Source of the DNA: Thraustochytrium sp. TN22
Taxonomy: Eukaryota > Sar > Bigyra > Thraustochytrida > Thraustochytriidae
DNA length: 64,000 nucleotides
NCBI GenBank assembly: GCA_013306675.1
Contig: JABLUY010000145.1
Location: 33,876 to 97,875, forward strand
Direction of reading: 5' to 3'
Made by a program: the position numbers and the translations under genes. A model generated the notes under the pieces. The model was not told the origin of the DNA, ran no database searches, and saw only the letters and a program-made list of their open reading frames with translations. Shown here in pieces: positions 42,360 through 52,102 of the stretch (positions are counted from its first letter, which is position 1; each line of letters begins with the position of its first letter).

Positions 42360-42865
42360 ACGCGCCACCGTTCGACTCGGGTCCCCCGGCGCGTGACAAG
42401 CGAGCGCCCCTCGCTGCAACTGCATTTTGACAAGCACGTTCGAGAGAGGGTGTCACACGCGATGATGCTGCGCGCCCTGCATCGCATCGCATCGCATCGC
42501 ATCGCATCGCATCGCATCGCATCGCATCGCATCGCATCGCATCGCATCGCATCGATCGCATCGCATCGCATCGCATCGCATCGCATCGCATCGCATCGCA
42601 TCGCATCGTATCGCATCGCATCGCACACAGCCACACAGTTTCACGACACAGACCAAGCACAAGTCCGAACCAGGATTTTTTAAAAAAGACAAAATCACTT
42701 CACACGATATTTTGCTGACTGACCTCTTGCTTGTTTTGCTGGCCTCCTTTTGCTGACTGTTTGGCAAGTGGTCGATCTCTGGCCTGGACTGTTGACACGT
42801 GAGGCAAGTGCCAAACAGCAAAACGATCACGTTGGCTTGACTCCAATCATTGCACGTCACTCCGC
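42360..42865. other. Convergent 3' spacer
   Basis: No gene. A GCATC pentanucleotide array fills 42480-42625; the rest is AT-richer than average, with a T/A-rich patch at about 42670-42700. Confidence 0.6.
42480..42625. repeat. (CATCG)n pentanucleotide array
   Basis: About 29 pentamers (CATCG) with one phase slip near 42553 (CATCGATCG) and one C-to-T change near 42609. Lies between the stops of convergent genes. Confidence 0.95.
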
Positions 42866-43990
42866 TCAAGAGCGATCGGCCTTGTGCTCGGTAAAGTCAA
42901 AGCCCTGGCCAAGAGAACCAAGCGAGCGCGCAGCCACCTGCGGCTTGAGCGGCTTGGGCTGCGAGGCGTGTGGCTTCCAGCCAATCATGTAGACAATGTC
43001 AAAGGTGGCCGGCACGTAGCCCTCGTCGTCACCGAAGAGGTGCTCGTAGATGGCGGCGGCGGCCATGAAGGTGTCGCGCGAGACGTGCGCGCGGCGGTTC
43101 CAGATGCCGTTAGACTCGCCCATGGCGCTAAGGTCCTGCATGCAATGGAACGCCGAGCGGTAGTCGACCGTAAAGGTCTCGACGTCGACGGTGGTGAGCG
43201 TGAAGCCGGCGTTGGTCAGCATGCCGCAGGCGTCCGCATGGCGGATCATGGGGGAGACGTGCGCCGAGATACCGCCCTCGCGCTCCTGCTCGGCGATGGC
43301 GAGCGAGGTGCGCAGCTCGTGCAGCGTGTCGCCGCCAAACATGGCGCCGATGAAGACACCGTCGGGTCGCAGCGCGCGCTGCACGCGCGCCAACGAGTCC
43401 GTCAGGCCGTTGGCCCAGTGCATGGAGAGCGAGCTCATGACGAGGTCAGCCGATTCGGCCTCCACGGCCGCCAGGCAGTCCTCGAGCGGGCCCACCCGCG
43501 TCTCGACGTCCAGGAGGCCCTTGGCCTCGGTCTCGGCCTTGAGGCGCGCCGCCTCGGCCATGGCCGGCGCCGGGTCCATCTGCACGAGCTTGCGAATGCC
43601 GGCCGGCGCCTCGAAGTCCTCGCCCTCGCCCACGCCCTGGCGCAGCAGCTCGGTGAGGCAGTTCCCGGCGTTGCAGCCGAGGTCTACGGCCACGTCCAGG
43701 TCGCGCGAGATATCGCCGATGCGGTCCACCACGCGCGCGGCCGCGTGGTCGCGCAGATACTCGAAGTCGCCGCCGCTGCGCGCGAAGGCGCGCGCCGCGC
43801 GCTCCTTGTGCAGCAGCTTGACGCGCGGCTCGAAGGGGTCGCGCGTCGCGGACGCCGGGCGCCCGCCGCCGCCGGTGCCGCCATCCGCGGCTCCCGACAG
43901 CGCTCGCACGGCGCTGGGTGCCGTCAGGGCGGCGGCGGGCCGCCGCCACGCCGCGCGCAGCGCGCCACGCCCCCCTAGCGTCGGCAGCAT
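42866..43990 (-). CDS. NDUFAF5: Mitochondrial complex I assembly factor NDUFAF5 (methyltransferase fold)
   Basis: A 374-residue class I methyltransferase-fold protein. NDUFAF5 uses SAM-type chemistry to hydroxylate an arginine of complex I subunit NDUFS7 early in assembly. The first ~35 residues are Arg/Ala/Leu-rich without acids (MLPTLGGRGALRAAWRRPAA), a likely mitochondrial targeting peptide. The cofactor motif is VAVDLGCNAGNCL, slightly unlike the standard GxGxG. Family-specific stretches are very clear: SSLSMHWANGLTDSLARVQR, RPDGVFIGAMFGGDTLHELR, EREGGISAHVSPMIRHAD, LSAMGESNGIWNRRAHVSRD and VPATFDIVYMIGWKPHASQP. The first ATG of the frame is 43990. It is the nearest sign in this window of a respiring mitochondrion with complex I. 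Confidence 0.95.
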   Translation of the reverse strand: MLPTLGGRGALRAAWRRPAAALTAPSAVRALSGAADGGTGGGGRPASATRDPFEPRVKLLHKERAARAFARSGGDFEYLRDHAAARVVDRIGDISRDLDVAVDLGCNAGNCLTELLRQGVGEGEDFEAPAGIRKLVQMDPAPAMAEAARLKAETEAKGLLDVETRVGPLEDCLAAVEAESADLVMSSLSMHWANGLTDSLARVQRALRPDGVFIGAMFGGDTLHELRTSLAIAEQEREGGISAHVSPMIRHADACGMLTNAGFTLTTVDVETFTVDYRSAFHCMQDLSAMGESNGIWNRRAHVSRDTFMAAAAIYEHLFGDDEGYVPATFDIVYMIGWKPHASQPKPLKPQVAARSLGSLGQGFDFTEHKADRS

Positions 43991-44508
43991 CTTGCGCTTC
44001 TGGCGAGTGGCGTCTTGCTGCTGAGTGGTGCGGGGCGCCGAGGTCGAAGGCAGGCCAAGGCGCCATGAGCAGGCAGGCGCAGGCAGACGCCGTCCAACTT
44101 GAAGTACTAAAAAAGAACGCACAGTGGAAGGCGCGCAACGTTGGGCAGCGCTGGCGCATCTTCGCGGACAACGTCAAGGGCCCGGCGTTTATCCTGCGCC
44201 AAGAGTTGTCTCCGTGGTAGTACCCGGTGATGATGAGTGGCACGAGTTACACGGTCCGAGGAGATCTTGCAGGGCATTGCAGTGCGTTGCAGTGGCCATG
44301 TGACGGGCATGGCTTCGTGGCACTGTCGGCCAGGGCCGGGCCGAGACGTGGGCGATGCAGGTTGAAACGGTGCAAGTGTTGCGCAAGATGTATGCCTGCC
44401 TATTCATTGCGTGAATATTCCGTGTTGGCGCAAGCGCGCATCAGCAACAATCGTCGTGGATAGGGGTATCGCTCGAAGCTGGGCCAGCTGAGGGGATGGT
44501 GAACAAAG
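43991..44508. other. Intergenic region
   Basis: No supported gene. CCAACTTGAAG lies at 44094-44104, about 100 bases upstream of the NDUFAF5 ATG. Around 44270-44300 there are three GCATTGCAG/GCGTTGCAG copies. Confidence 0.5.
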
Positions 44509-46104
44509 TCATTCGAGGAGGTCGATGGGCCGGTTCTCGAGCCAAAGGCGGCGGGCTTCGACCATGTAGGGCTCGGAGATGGAAACCTTGTAAGGAGAGG
44601 GGTTGAGGGAACGGATGTGGTCCTCGCGAAGAAGACCCATCTGGGTCTTGACGCGCTCCTTGGCCGCCTCGACCGTGGGGAAGTCGATGAGCAGCTTGCC
44701 GTTGTCGAAGGCGGGTAGGAGGATCTCGATGACCTCGGTGGGGCGCACGTCGCACTGCTTGCGGTCGTCATAAGGGTGGCAGCAACGGATGACCTCACCC
44801 GGAATGGGTTCGGGCTCGTCGGCGTGCTGCATGATGTCGGCAAGGGCGTTGCCGTTCTTGCCGAGGAGGCGAAAGACGCGCTTCTTCCCTGGGAGGGTGG
44901 TCTTGTGGAACTCGTTGGAGAGCTTAACGCAGGGCTCGCCGTGGACCTCGACGAGCTTGTAGACCATGCCGAGCGCGGGCTGCGCCTGGCAGGTGACGAG
45001 ATTGGTCCCGATGCCGTAGGAGTCGATCTCGTGGCCCTGCTTGGCGAGCGAGTGCAGAACGTCCTCGTTGATGTCGTTGCTGGCGACGATGCTGGCCTGG
45101 AGGTCGTGCTTTTGGAAAATGGCGCGCGTCTCCTTGCTGAGAAAGGCGAGGTCGCCCGAGTCGAGGCGGATACCGATGGGCTTCTTGCCGAAGACGTCGC
45201 GCAGCACGAGCGCGACGCAGATGAAGTTGGGCACGCCGCTGTGGAGCGTATCGTAGGTGTCGACGAGCGCGAGGAAGCCGTTGGGGAAGGCCTGCGCGTA
45301 GGCGACGAAGGCGACGAGCTCGGACAAGTTGGTATTCGTGTAGCCGAGGGTCTCACGCATGGTGAAAACGGGTTCCCAGAACTCCTCGCCGTCGAGCAAG
45401 GTGTCGTGGAGGTCATCGATCGAGCGAAAAGAGCTGACGAAGGCATGTGCGTGCGTGCCCTTGACGGCGACGTCGAAGAGCTTGCCGGCCAGCACGTTGC
45501 TGGTGCCGTCAAAGCCGCCAACGCAGGCGTAGCGGCTGGCGGTCATGCCGCCGTCGGGCCCCTGTGCGCGGCGCAGGCCGAACTCGAGCAGCTGCTTGTC
45601 CGCGCCGGCGGCCTGGCGCATGCGCTGCGCGTTGGTGGCGATGAGCGAGGGGTAGCCGCACAGGGTGAGCAGCGTGGTCTCGAGCAACTGGCAGATCGCG
45701 AGCGGGCCCTCGACGCGCAGCACGGGCGTGCGCGGGAAGACGACCGAACCCTCCCCCATGGCGTGGAGCGTCACGTCGCGCGCGTCCACGGTGGAGAGCC
45801 ACTCGAAGAACTCGGGGTCGCACCCGGGCATGACAGAGCGCAGGTACTCGATGTCGGACGGGGAGAACCCAAACGAACTGGTGAAGCGCAGCACCTCGTC
45901 CAGCCCGCAGAAGATGGTGTACTCGCCCTCGAACGGGTTCTTGCGGAAGAACATTTCAAACACGCTGTGCTCCTCGTGCCTCTTGGCGCGCCAGTACCCG
46001 TAGCACATGGTGATCTGGTAAAAGTCCGTCAGCAGGCCCGTCACCAGCGAGTTGTACGGCACGAAGTGCTGCTGCCGCGACAGCGGGCTCATGGGCACCT
46101 GCAT
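44509..46104 (-). CDS. NAPRT: Nicotinate phosphoribosyltransferase
   Basis: A 531-residue enzyme of NAD synthesis (Preiss-Handler route): nicotinate plus PRPP, with ATP, gives nicotinate mononucleotide. The start SLVTGLLTDFYQITMCYGYW is diagnostic. Other conserved stretches are FEMFFRKNPFEGEYTIFCGL, LLEFGLRRAQGPDGGMTASR (holding the catalytic-site region), GGFDGTSNVLAGKLF, GTHAHAFV, IGIRLDSGDLAFLS, ASNDINEDVLHSLAKQGHEI, DSYGIGTNLVTCQAQPALGM and YKVSISEPYMVEARRLWLEN. Length is close to human NAPRT (538). The ATG at 46104 is the first in frame; 42 residues of upstream frame, Gly-rich, begin with GTG. No signal peptide, so cytosolic. Confidence 0.97.
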   Translation of the reverse strand: MQVPMSPLSRQQHFVPYNSLVTGLLTDFYQITMCYGYWRAKRHEEHSVFEMFFRKNPFEGEYTIFCGLDEVLRFTSSFGFSPSDIEYLRSVMPGCDPEFFEWLSTVDARDVTLHAMGEGSVVFPRTPVLRVEGPLAICQLLETTLLTLCGYPSLIATNAQRMRQAAGADKQLLEFGLRRAQGPDGGMTASRYACVGGFDGTSNVLAGKLFDVAVKGTHAHAFVSSFRSIDDLHDTLLDGEEFWEPVFTMRETLGYTNTNLSELVAFVAYAQAFPNGFLALVDTYDTLHSGVPNFICVALVLRDVFGKKPIGIRLDSGDLAFLSKETRAIFQKHDLQASIVASNDINEDVLHSLAKQGHEIDSYGIGTNLVTCQAQPALGMVYKLVEVHGEPCVKLSNEFHKTTLPGKKRVFRLLGKNGNALADIMQHADEPEPIPGEVIRCCHPYDDRKQCDVRPTEVIEILLPAFDNGKLLIDFPTVEAAKERVKTQMGLLREDHIRSLNPSPYKVSISEPYMVEARRLWLENRPIDLLE

Positions 46105-46148
46105 CTCGGCGCCGCCCCGCCCCGCCGGGTGCGCCCTGGTCGCCGCGC

Positions 46149-46179
<31 letters not shown>

Positions 46180-47545
46180 GAGTGTCAGCCTGCGCGCGGC
46201 GCCCAGCAGCCGCTGCCGCGCACCCGCCACGCCGCGCCGCCCTTGCTCCGGAATCTTGCCGCGCGCTCGGATACTGCCGCGCCCGCGCCGTGCCGCGTCG
46301 CGCCTCGCCGCGCCGCTCGCCGAAGCAGGCCGCGCCCGAGGTCAGCGGACCAGCAAAGGAGGCAGCCAGGCCGCAGCGAGCGCGCCGCGAGCGAGCGGGA
46401 GCGCGAGCGAGCGAGCGAGGGAGCGAGCGAGCGAGCGCCGCCGCGGCCACGCGCTTCGTCCGCCAGCCGAGTCCAGCCTGTCCGCCAAGGGAGAGCTCAC
46501 GCGCGCCAGGAGGGCCTCGGTCTCGGCTCCGCGCGGTGAACGGGGTCTGCGCGGGCGTGGCCGCCGACTGCGCCGGGCGCCGGCTCAGCTCGCCCGCCGA
46601 GAGCGGCCACGGCGCGCGCGCGGCCGACCCGACCCGACCCGTCCCCCGCGGCCCGTTCTTCAATGGCAGCTTCAAGTTGGAGTTGGACGCCGGCGACAGG
46701 TGCACGCCGGCCGCGGAGGTGCACGCACCAGCGCCGCGGGACAACATTGGCAAAAGGGCAGTGACAAGGGGCCAAGGGCGGCGCCCGCAGTGGCGCGTGC
46801 ACGCTGAGAGCGGCGTGGCCGTGCGTTGCGCCGCGCTGGCCGCCGGCGGGCCGGCTCGAGACTCGAGAGCGGCTCGGCTGGCGGGGGACTTGGTTGCGGC
46901 GCGTTGCGGCCTACTCGGGGTCGTCGAGTCACGCAGGCCTGGGCGCCGCGGAGAGCTGCCAGTGGCCGTGGCCGGCCCGGGCGAGAGTCGCGTCACGTCA
47001 CCACTGACTGGACTTTTCTACTAGCGCCGCGCTTGACGTTGACTCACTGTCAATGACAGTGAGTGTGACTCTGTGTGAGTCGCGGTTCTTCAACTTGAAA
47101 GTTTCCAGCTGCGCAGTAACATTAACTACTGCCTGGACACCCACAGAAAGGACTCGCTCGGAGGCGCGCGCGACGCCGTCCGGCCAGCCAGCTAGCTTTC
47201 CAGAATCCAGGCCTCGCCGCTCCTGACCTGACGAGTCGCGTCTCGGAGGACGGGTCGCCTTGGTTGGAGCACGACTCAAAGAACGAGACAGAGGAAGGCC
47301 CAGCGGCGACCAGCGCGGCTGGCTTTTCTCTCGCCGGTCCTCGGTCGCTCCTTGGACGAGGACTCGGATTCAGCTGAGCGAGCCCAACCCGTGACCGCGA
47401 GCGGCGCCAAGTCCGAGTCGTGTTGAAGAAGCAAGTACGGGAAACGTCGCGGACGCCCGTCTGCCTGCCAGCTGGTGATGGCTGCCATGGCTGACAGTGA
47501 GCAACTTGTGCAAAACTGCATGATCTAAGTAAGTTATGTGGTCAT
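46105..47545. other. Long intergenic region
   Basis: About 1.4 kb with no supported gene. It holds the NAPRT upstream region with a (GAGC)n run (46394-46435) and CTTCAAGTTGGAGTTGG (46670-46686), a perfect inverted repeat at 47042-47064 followed by CTTCAACTTGAAAG (47089-47102), and the 3' side of the hydrolase gene. Open frames here are Arg/Ala-rich shadows without recognisable motifs. Confidence 0.5.
47042..47064. repeat. Perfect 11+1+11 inverted repeat
   Basis: ACTCACTGTCA, one A, then TGACAGTGAGT. Further GTGACTC/GTGAGTC copies lie within the next 20 bases. It lies between two minus-strand genes, far from either start. Confidence 0.75.
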
Positions 47546-48790
47546 TCAAGTTGTGGTGCCACAGTGGTCAGCGGCGCCTGCAGCCGGCTGGAGGCGGTCC
47601 GCGCAAAAGTTGGCAATGTGCTGGAGCCCCGTCTCAGACTGCTGGCCGAAAAGAGGCCAGAGCATGGGGTAAATGTGCGGGGAGTCTTGGCCGGTGTGCT
47701 TCTCGACCGGCTGGCCAGCGGCGAGGAGCTTGTCGTGGAAGCGCTCGATGTCGTCGCGGAAGACCTCGCGAGAGCCGACCGTGAGCAGAATGGGCGGCAG
47801 GTGGTCGGTGTCGGCGTGGATGGGCGAGATGGCAGGGTGCTGCAGCGCCACGTCGTGGTCGCCCGTGTATGCAATGGAGAAGTCCTGGAGGATCTCCACG
47901 CCGGCGATGAAGTCCGTGTCGCCATGCTCCTGGTGCGAGCCGCTGTCGCAGGCGTGATTCATCCATGGCGACACGAGCACAAGGCCGCTGACGTGCTCGC
48001 TCTTGCCGCTGGTCTTGCGGCGGAAGGCGTGGTCCGCGACGGCCAGCGCAACGCCACCGCCGGCCGAATCGCCGCCGATCACCACCGAGGTGGGCGGCAC
48101 CCTCAGACGGTCCACCAAGACGTCGTAGGCGCGCTCGGCGAAGCGCAAGTTGTCCGGGAATCTGGTCTCGGGCGCCAGCGGGTAGTCCACCGACAGCACG
48201 CCGCACTTGATGCCGTGCTCCTCCTCCAGCAGCCTCACCAGCTCCACGTGCGCCGCCAGGTACATGCCGGCGTTGCCCGTGGCGTAGCCGCCGCCGTGGT
48301 AGTACAGAATGACCGGACAGGTGCCCAGGAGCAGCTCCGGGTCGCGTGTGATCCAGAGCGCGTCCTCATCGCCGTGGCCCAGACCCATGTTGATGTTCTT
48401 GACGTGGCCGCCACAAAAGGGCACGACGAGATAGCGCTGAAGCGAGGCGCTGGCGTCCAAAATCTTGCGCGTTGTCGTCACGTGGCCGGACCGCGCCGAG
48501 AAGCCAACGGTCTTGACGACGATCTCGTCCAGCAGCGACCAGTACGGGTGGTTGGTGCGCCCCAGCACCAATCGCCGGAAGGCGATCACCATCGACTTGC
48601 GCACGGAGAAGGCCAGCACCTGCAGCAGGTGCAGCGCGTGCCCGTACCGCTTACGCGTGCTTTCAATCCGGTGGTTGTGCACCGCCATGGCCGCGAGCAC
48701 CACGGCCGCCAACGTCCAGCGCTTGCGTTGCACCCAGCGCAGGATGACCATGGCCCTGGCTGCAGATTGCAGGTCTTCGGCGCTCGCCAT
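47546..48790 (-). CDS. Alpha/beta hydrolase of the hormone-sensitive-lipase group
   Basis: A 414-residue esterase or lipase of the HSL-like (GDxG) group. After an N-terminal hydrophobic segment (TLAAVVLAAMAV, possibly a membrane anchor) the core shows CPVILYYHGGGYATGNAG, the oxyanion-hole motif HGGG, then VLSVDYPLAPETRFPDN, and the nucleophile motif VVIGGDSAGGGVALA with S242. The acidic member probably lies in the VGSREVFRDD segment and the histidine in DSPHIYPML. All catalytic parts are present, so it should be active; natural substrate (acylglycerol, sterol ester or other) cannot be told. The first ATG of the frame is at 48790. The upstream spacer carries CAGG repeats. Confidence 0.88.
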   Translation of the reverse strand: MASAEDLQSAARAMVILRWVQRKRWTLAAVVLAAMAVHNHRIESTRKRYGHALHLLQVLAFSVRKSMVIAFRRLVLGRTNHPYWSLLDEIVVKTVGFSARSGHVTTTRKILDASASLQRYLVVPFCGGHVKNINMGLGHGDEDALWITRDPELLLGTCPVILYYHGGGYATGNAGMYLAAHVELVRLLEEEHGIKCGVLSVDYPLAPETRFPDNLRFAERAYDVLVDRLRVPPTSVVIGGDSAGGGVALAVADHAFRRKTSGKSEHVSGLVLVSPWMNHACDSGSHQEHGDTDFIAGVEILQDFSIAYTGDHDVALQHPAISPIHADTDHLPPILLTVGSREVFRDDIERFHDKLLAAGQPVEKHTGQDSPHIYPMLWPLFGQQSETGLQHIANFCADRLQPAAGAADHCGTTT

Positions 48791-50042
48791 CGTGAGTTGC
48801 AGCGCAATCCGCTGCTTCACGTGGCGTGCCACGGACTGACACAAAGAACACAAGGGCCGCGCCCAGCCCAGCCTCCTCTAGAGCTACAAGCCCAGCCCAG
48901 CGCAGCGCAGCGCAGCCCAGCCCAGCCCAGCTCGCTGGCACGCAGGCCAGGAGCCCAGCCCAGGCCAGGCGGTCCAGCTGTCAGTCTGGCAGGCAGGCAG
49001 GCAGGCAGCCAGCCAGGACTATGCCAAGCCTACGCCAGGCCGACCGGGTTTGCTTTGCCTGGTGCCGCGGCTGCCAGGCCCGCCTCCGCCGCGCGAGTCC
49101 ACGCCCGCTGCAGCGCCGCCACGTCGCAGCTGTCAGCTGAGCTGGCCCAGCGGCGGCGCGTCGCGCCGGATGAGCAGCTGTCGGTTGCAGTACTGTACGC
49201 TGCTTTTGCACGTCACGCTCGCGACCTGCGAGTCCCACTCTTGCGTGCTCGCGCGCAATCGTGGCCGGGGCGGCACGTCGGGACTCTCTGCGCGCGCCGC
49301 GCCGCTCCCTCTGCTTGGCGCCGGGACCGGCCGCGCCGCGCCGCGCCTGGACGCCGGTACTGCCCCCCCTTCGCAGCGATGCGCGAGCTGCAGCTCGTCG
49401 ACGCCGGGACCAAGTTGGCTCGTACCAAGCCTAAAAGTCGGGCCTCCTGCGGCAGCGGCGCGGGCACTGCGAGCTGGCAGGCTGATGGCCAACCACCGCG
49501 TTGTGTGCGAGCGAATTTCGCTGCGAATGCGGGGCGGTGACGTGTGTCGCGAGAATGTGTAGCATGGAAGGGCAGCCAGCGAGCGCGTGCGAGCGCGCAA
49601 TCGACATTAGGCTTCGCCGGACACGCGCTCGCTGCTAACGTTGACTCCGACACGTGCAGGGAGGGGAGGCTTGTGTGAGGGCCAGCCAAGGTGTCGTAAG
49701 CTCGGATTGCGAGGGGCGCAATGGTTACCGCCAGCTGACGGTGCGGTGATCGACTCAAGGCGGTCGCCGGCGGCATGGACAGCAAGCACAGCTCTGCGAC
49801 TACGATTGCTTGGAGGGTCTTGCAGAGACTCGGCCCGCCGGACTGGACGACGTACGTGCTGTTACGGTGCATGGCGAGAGAAAATCTTGGCTTGGCGACT
49901 TTCACTGCACTGACTGTGAGCGGCGAGCGCGCACTGCGAATGGATCCGTTACGCATGCACGTGCTGCCGCCCGGCCCCGGCGGCCCCGGCGGCCCGCTGC
50001 CGAACGACCTTGTGTGCATCGCGACAGTGATGCAGAGTCGCC
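48791..50042. other. Divergent intergenic region
   Basis: About 1.25 kb between the hydrolase (minus) and the TPR gene (plus). No supported gene; a minus-strand ATG frame (49213-50019) has no recognisable motif. It contains CAGCC/CAGCG repeats (about 48890-48930) and a GGCA run (48988-49010). Confidence 0.5.
48988..49010. repeat. (GGCA)n tetranucleotide repeat
   Basis: About five tandem GGCA units in the divergent spacer upstream of the hydrolase gene. Confidence 0.75.
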
Positions 50043-52004
50043 ATGGGGGAGCCCGAGGCGCTGGCGCTTCACGAGGCCAAGGGCGCCGAGCAGGGCCTCG
50101 GCTCGGAAGGCAAGGATGCTGACGCGGACGAGGCCAAGGCAGATGCCGAGGAAAAGGCCGTAGGCGACTCGGACTCCGAGTCGGAGGTCGAAGAAAAAAT
50201 TGGCAAAGGCGAGGCGCTTCTACTTGCGACCATCAACCTGGAGGAGCTCGAGCTCGAGCTGCAGACGGCGCGCGAGGCGGAGCCCGCGGCACCGCTTGTG
50301 AAGGCCGTGTCCACGGAGCTCAAGGCGGAGGTGGAGCAAGCACAGGGCGCAGCGCGGGAGGCTCTGGAAAAGGGGGACGCCACGGGCGCCATCGAGCTGT
50401 ACTCGGAGGCGATCGAGGCGTTAGAGGAGAGACGACACCCGCGCTGGCAGGCGAAGCTGCTGCTGCGGCGCGCGCGCGCGCAGGCGCTGCGCGGCGATCT
50501 GTACGCTTGTGTCGACGATGCGAGTCGAGCGGCGGCGCTGGAGCCCAAGCTGCGCAAGGCGTTCCTGGTGCAAGGCCACGCGCTGCTTGCGACGCAGCAG
50601 CTGGGGCCAGCCGCAGACTGCTTCCGGCGCGGCCTACGCGCGCACCCGCAGGACGCACTCCTGCAGGCTGGCTTCAACGAGGCGGTGGCGCGCATCAAGC
50701 GCGCGCGACACCGCTTCGTGCGCGCGCCGACCTCGCGCGTCGTGCAGGCGCTCGAGGATGGCGAGCTGACGGCGCCCGTGAACCACGAGGACCTGCTTCG
50801 GGACCTGGCGATCGACCTGAGCGACGTTTACCAGGCAGAGGTGGAACGCGTGCGCGCGCGCGGCCTGGACCACGACCCCTTCGACCGCGCCGAGGAGCAC
50901 CGCGAGGTGATGGCCTACTTGCAGCGCGCGCGCGTGGAGCTCTTTGTGCTGTTCTGCTCGCACCTGCACTTCCCACACGATGCACCGGACGCCGAGGCAG
51001 CGCAGGCGCAGCTGCGCGAGCAGGCGGCGCCGGTCACGCGGCCGAACCGGCGCGCGCTGCTCGTGAGCCGCCGCGAAGGCACGCAGGCGCAGCTTCAGAC
51101 GCAGGCGCAGCAGCCGCGGCGCGTCCCGCTCGGCCAGTGGGCGCGCATGGACGAGGCGCAGTTCTACGGCTTCGCGGAGACTCACTTTTTGACGGACAGC
51201 TTCGGCGAAGAGCACGTGGCCGGTGTCTGGGAGCGCATCAGCGGCGGCGGCGCGCCTGGCGCCGTCATTCTCTTCCCCAAGTTCCTCGAGGGCGCCGCTC
51301 GGCTGGCCTGCCTGCGCTACCGCGCGCGTCACGTGGAACGCGGCGACCGCGGCACCCTCTTGCATGCACAGGTACAGGCACAAGCACACGCGCAGGCGCA
51401 TCAGGGCTACCCTCTCCATCCCCATCCTCACCTCCAGCAGCACCAGCAGCACCAGCAGCTGCAGCGGGCGGTGCTGATTTCGCGCAGGCTCTTCTACGCC
51501 TTTGACCGCCACGTGCTGGCCTCGGCCGACGTGCACCGCGAGCTGGCGCCGCAGCTGGCGCGAGCTCGCGCCTATTTGCGGCTCCTGCGCGGCGACCTCC
51601 AGCGCAGCCGCCGCGTCGCCGCGGTGCGCACCGCACTCGAGCCGCGGCTGTCCCGCGCGTTCGACCTCTTTTGCGCGCCGGGCGAGGACAAGATGACCTT
51701 GCCAGAGCTCTTCGCCATGTGCGCGCGCGTCGGCCTCTTGGACCGCCGCGGCCGCACGCTGCAGGACGTCAAGGGCGCCGCCGTGGCCGTGGCCATGTTC
51801 GCCGGCGATCTTGCGTCGCGCTGTGTCTCTTTCGACGACTTCGCGGACATGTGCCTGTTTTGGTGCGACGCGCTCACGCGCGAGTCTGACATGGTGCCCT
51901 TGCACCAGCGCCTCGAGTCCTTCATCACTGAGCGCATCATCCGGCCGGCGCAGCGCGAGGAACGCCGCATCGCGGCCCTCGCCGCCGAGAAGTCCTCAAC
52001 CTAA
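50043..52004 (+). CDS. TPR protein with C-terminal EF-hand-like region
   Basis: A 653-residue protein. An acidic N terminus (to about 60) is followed by a TPR unit of the three-repeat, co-chaperone type (about 95-215): QGAAREALEKGDATGAIELY, AKLLLRRARAQALRGDLYAC and RKAFLVQGHALLATQQLGPA. A long central helical region contains GQWARMDEAQFYGFAETHFL and a His/Gln-rich insert. Residues about 535-615 look like a degenerate EF-hand pair (AFDLFCAPGEDKMTLPELFA and CVSFDDFADMCLFW), with the loop acids mostly lost. The combination of TPR with a degenerate EF-hand module is seen in several ciliary and signalling proteins, but I cannot name a family. The ATG at 50043 has a good context (GCCATGG). Confidence 0.78.
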   Translation: MGEPEALALHEAKGAEQGLGSEGKDADADEAKADAEEKAVGDSDSESEVEEKIGKGEALLLATINLEELELELQTAREAEPAAPLVKAVSTELKAEVEQAQGAAREALEKGDATGAIELYSEAIEALEERRHPRWQAKLLLRRARAQALRGDLYACVDDASRAAALEPKLRKAFLVQGHALLATQQLGPAADCFRRGLRAHPQDALLQAGFNEAVARIKRARHRFVRAPTSRVVQALEDGELTAPVNHEDLLRDLAIDLSDVYQAEVERVRARGLDHDPFDRAEEHREVMAYLQRARVELFVLFCSHLHFPHDAPDAEAAQAQLREQAAPVTRPNRRALLVSRREGTQAQLQTQAQQPRRVPLGQWARMDEAQFYGFAETHFLTDSFGEEHVAGVWERISGGGAPGAVILFPKFLEGAARLACLRYRARHVERGDRGTLLHAQVQAQAHAQAHQGYPLHPHPHLQQHQQHQQLQRAVLISRRLFYAFDRHVLASADVHRELAPQLARARAYLRLLRGDLQRSRRVAAVRTALEPRLSRAFDLFCAPGEDKMTLPELFAMCARVGLLDRRGRTLQDVKGAAVAVAMFAGDLASRCVSFDDFADMCLFWCDALTRESDMVPLHQRLESFITERIIRPAQREERRIAALAAEKSST

Positions 52005-52102
52005 GAGCTCCAGCCTAGAGAGAGGCTTGCCGACAAAGGATGATTGAGGAATCGTCGAGTCCAACAACTTTTGAGACTCTTTTTTTTCTTGGCACACACG
52101 CC

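Noticed and set aside
44776-46539. 587-codon plus-strand open frame opposite NAPRT
   Set aside because: Antisense shadow running into repeats; NAPRT on the minus strand is unambiguous.
47564-49540. 658-codon plus-strand open frame opposite the alpha/beta hydrolase
   Set aside because: Antisense shadow without domains; the hydrolase on the other strand has HGGG, GDSAGG and a complete fold.
49213-50019. 268-codon minus-strand ATG frame in the hydrolase/TPR divergent spacer
   Set aside because: Has an ATG, but composition is mixed low-complexity with no recognisable domain, and it fills a region expected to hold promoters. Could be revisited with RNA data.
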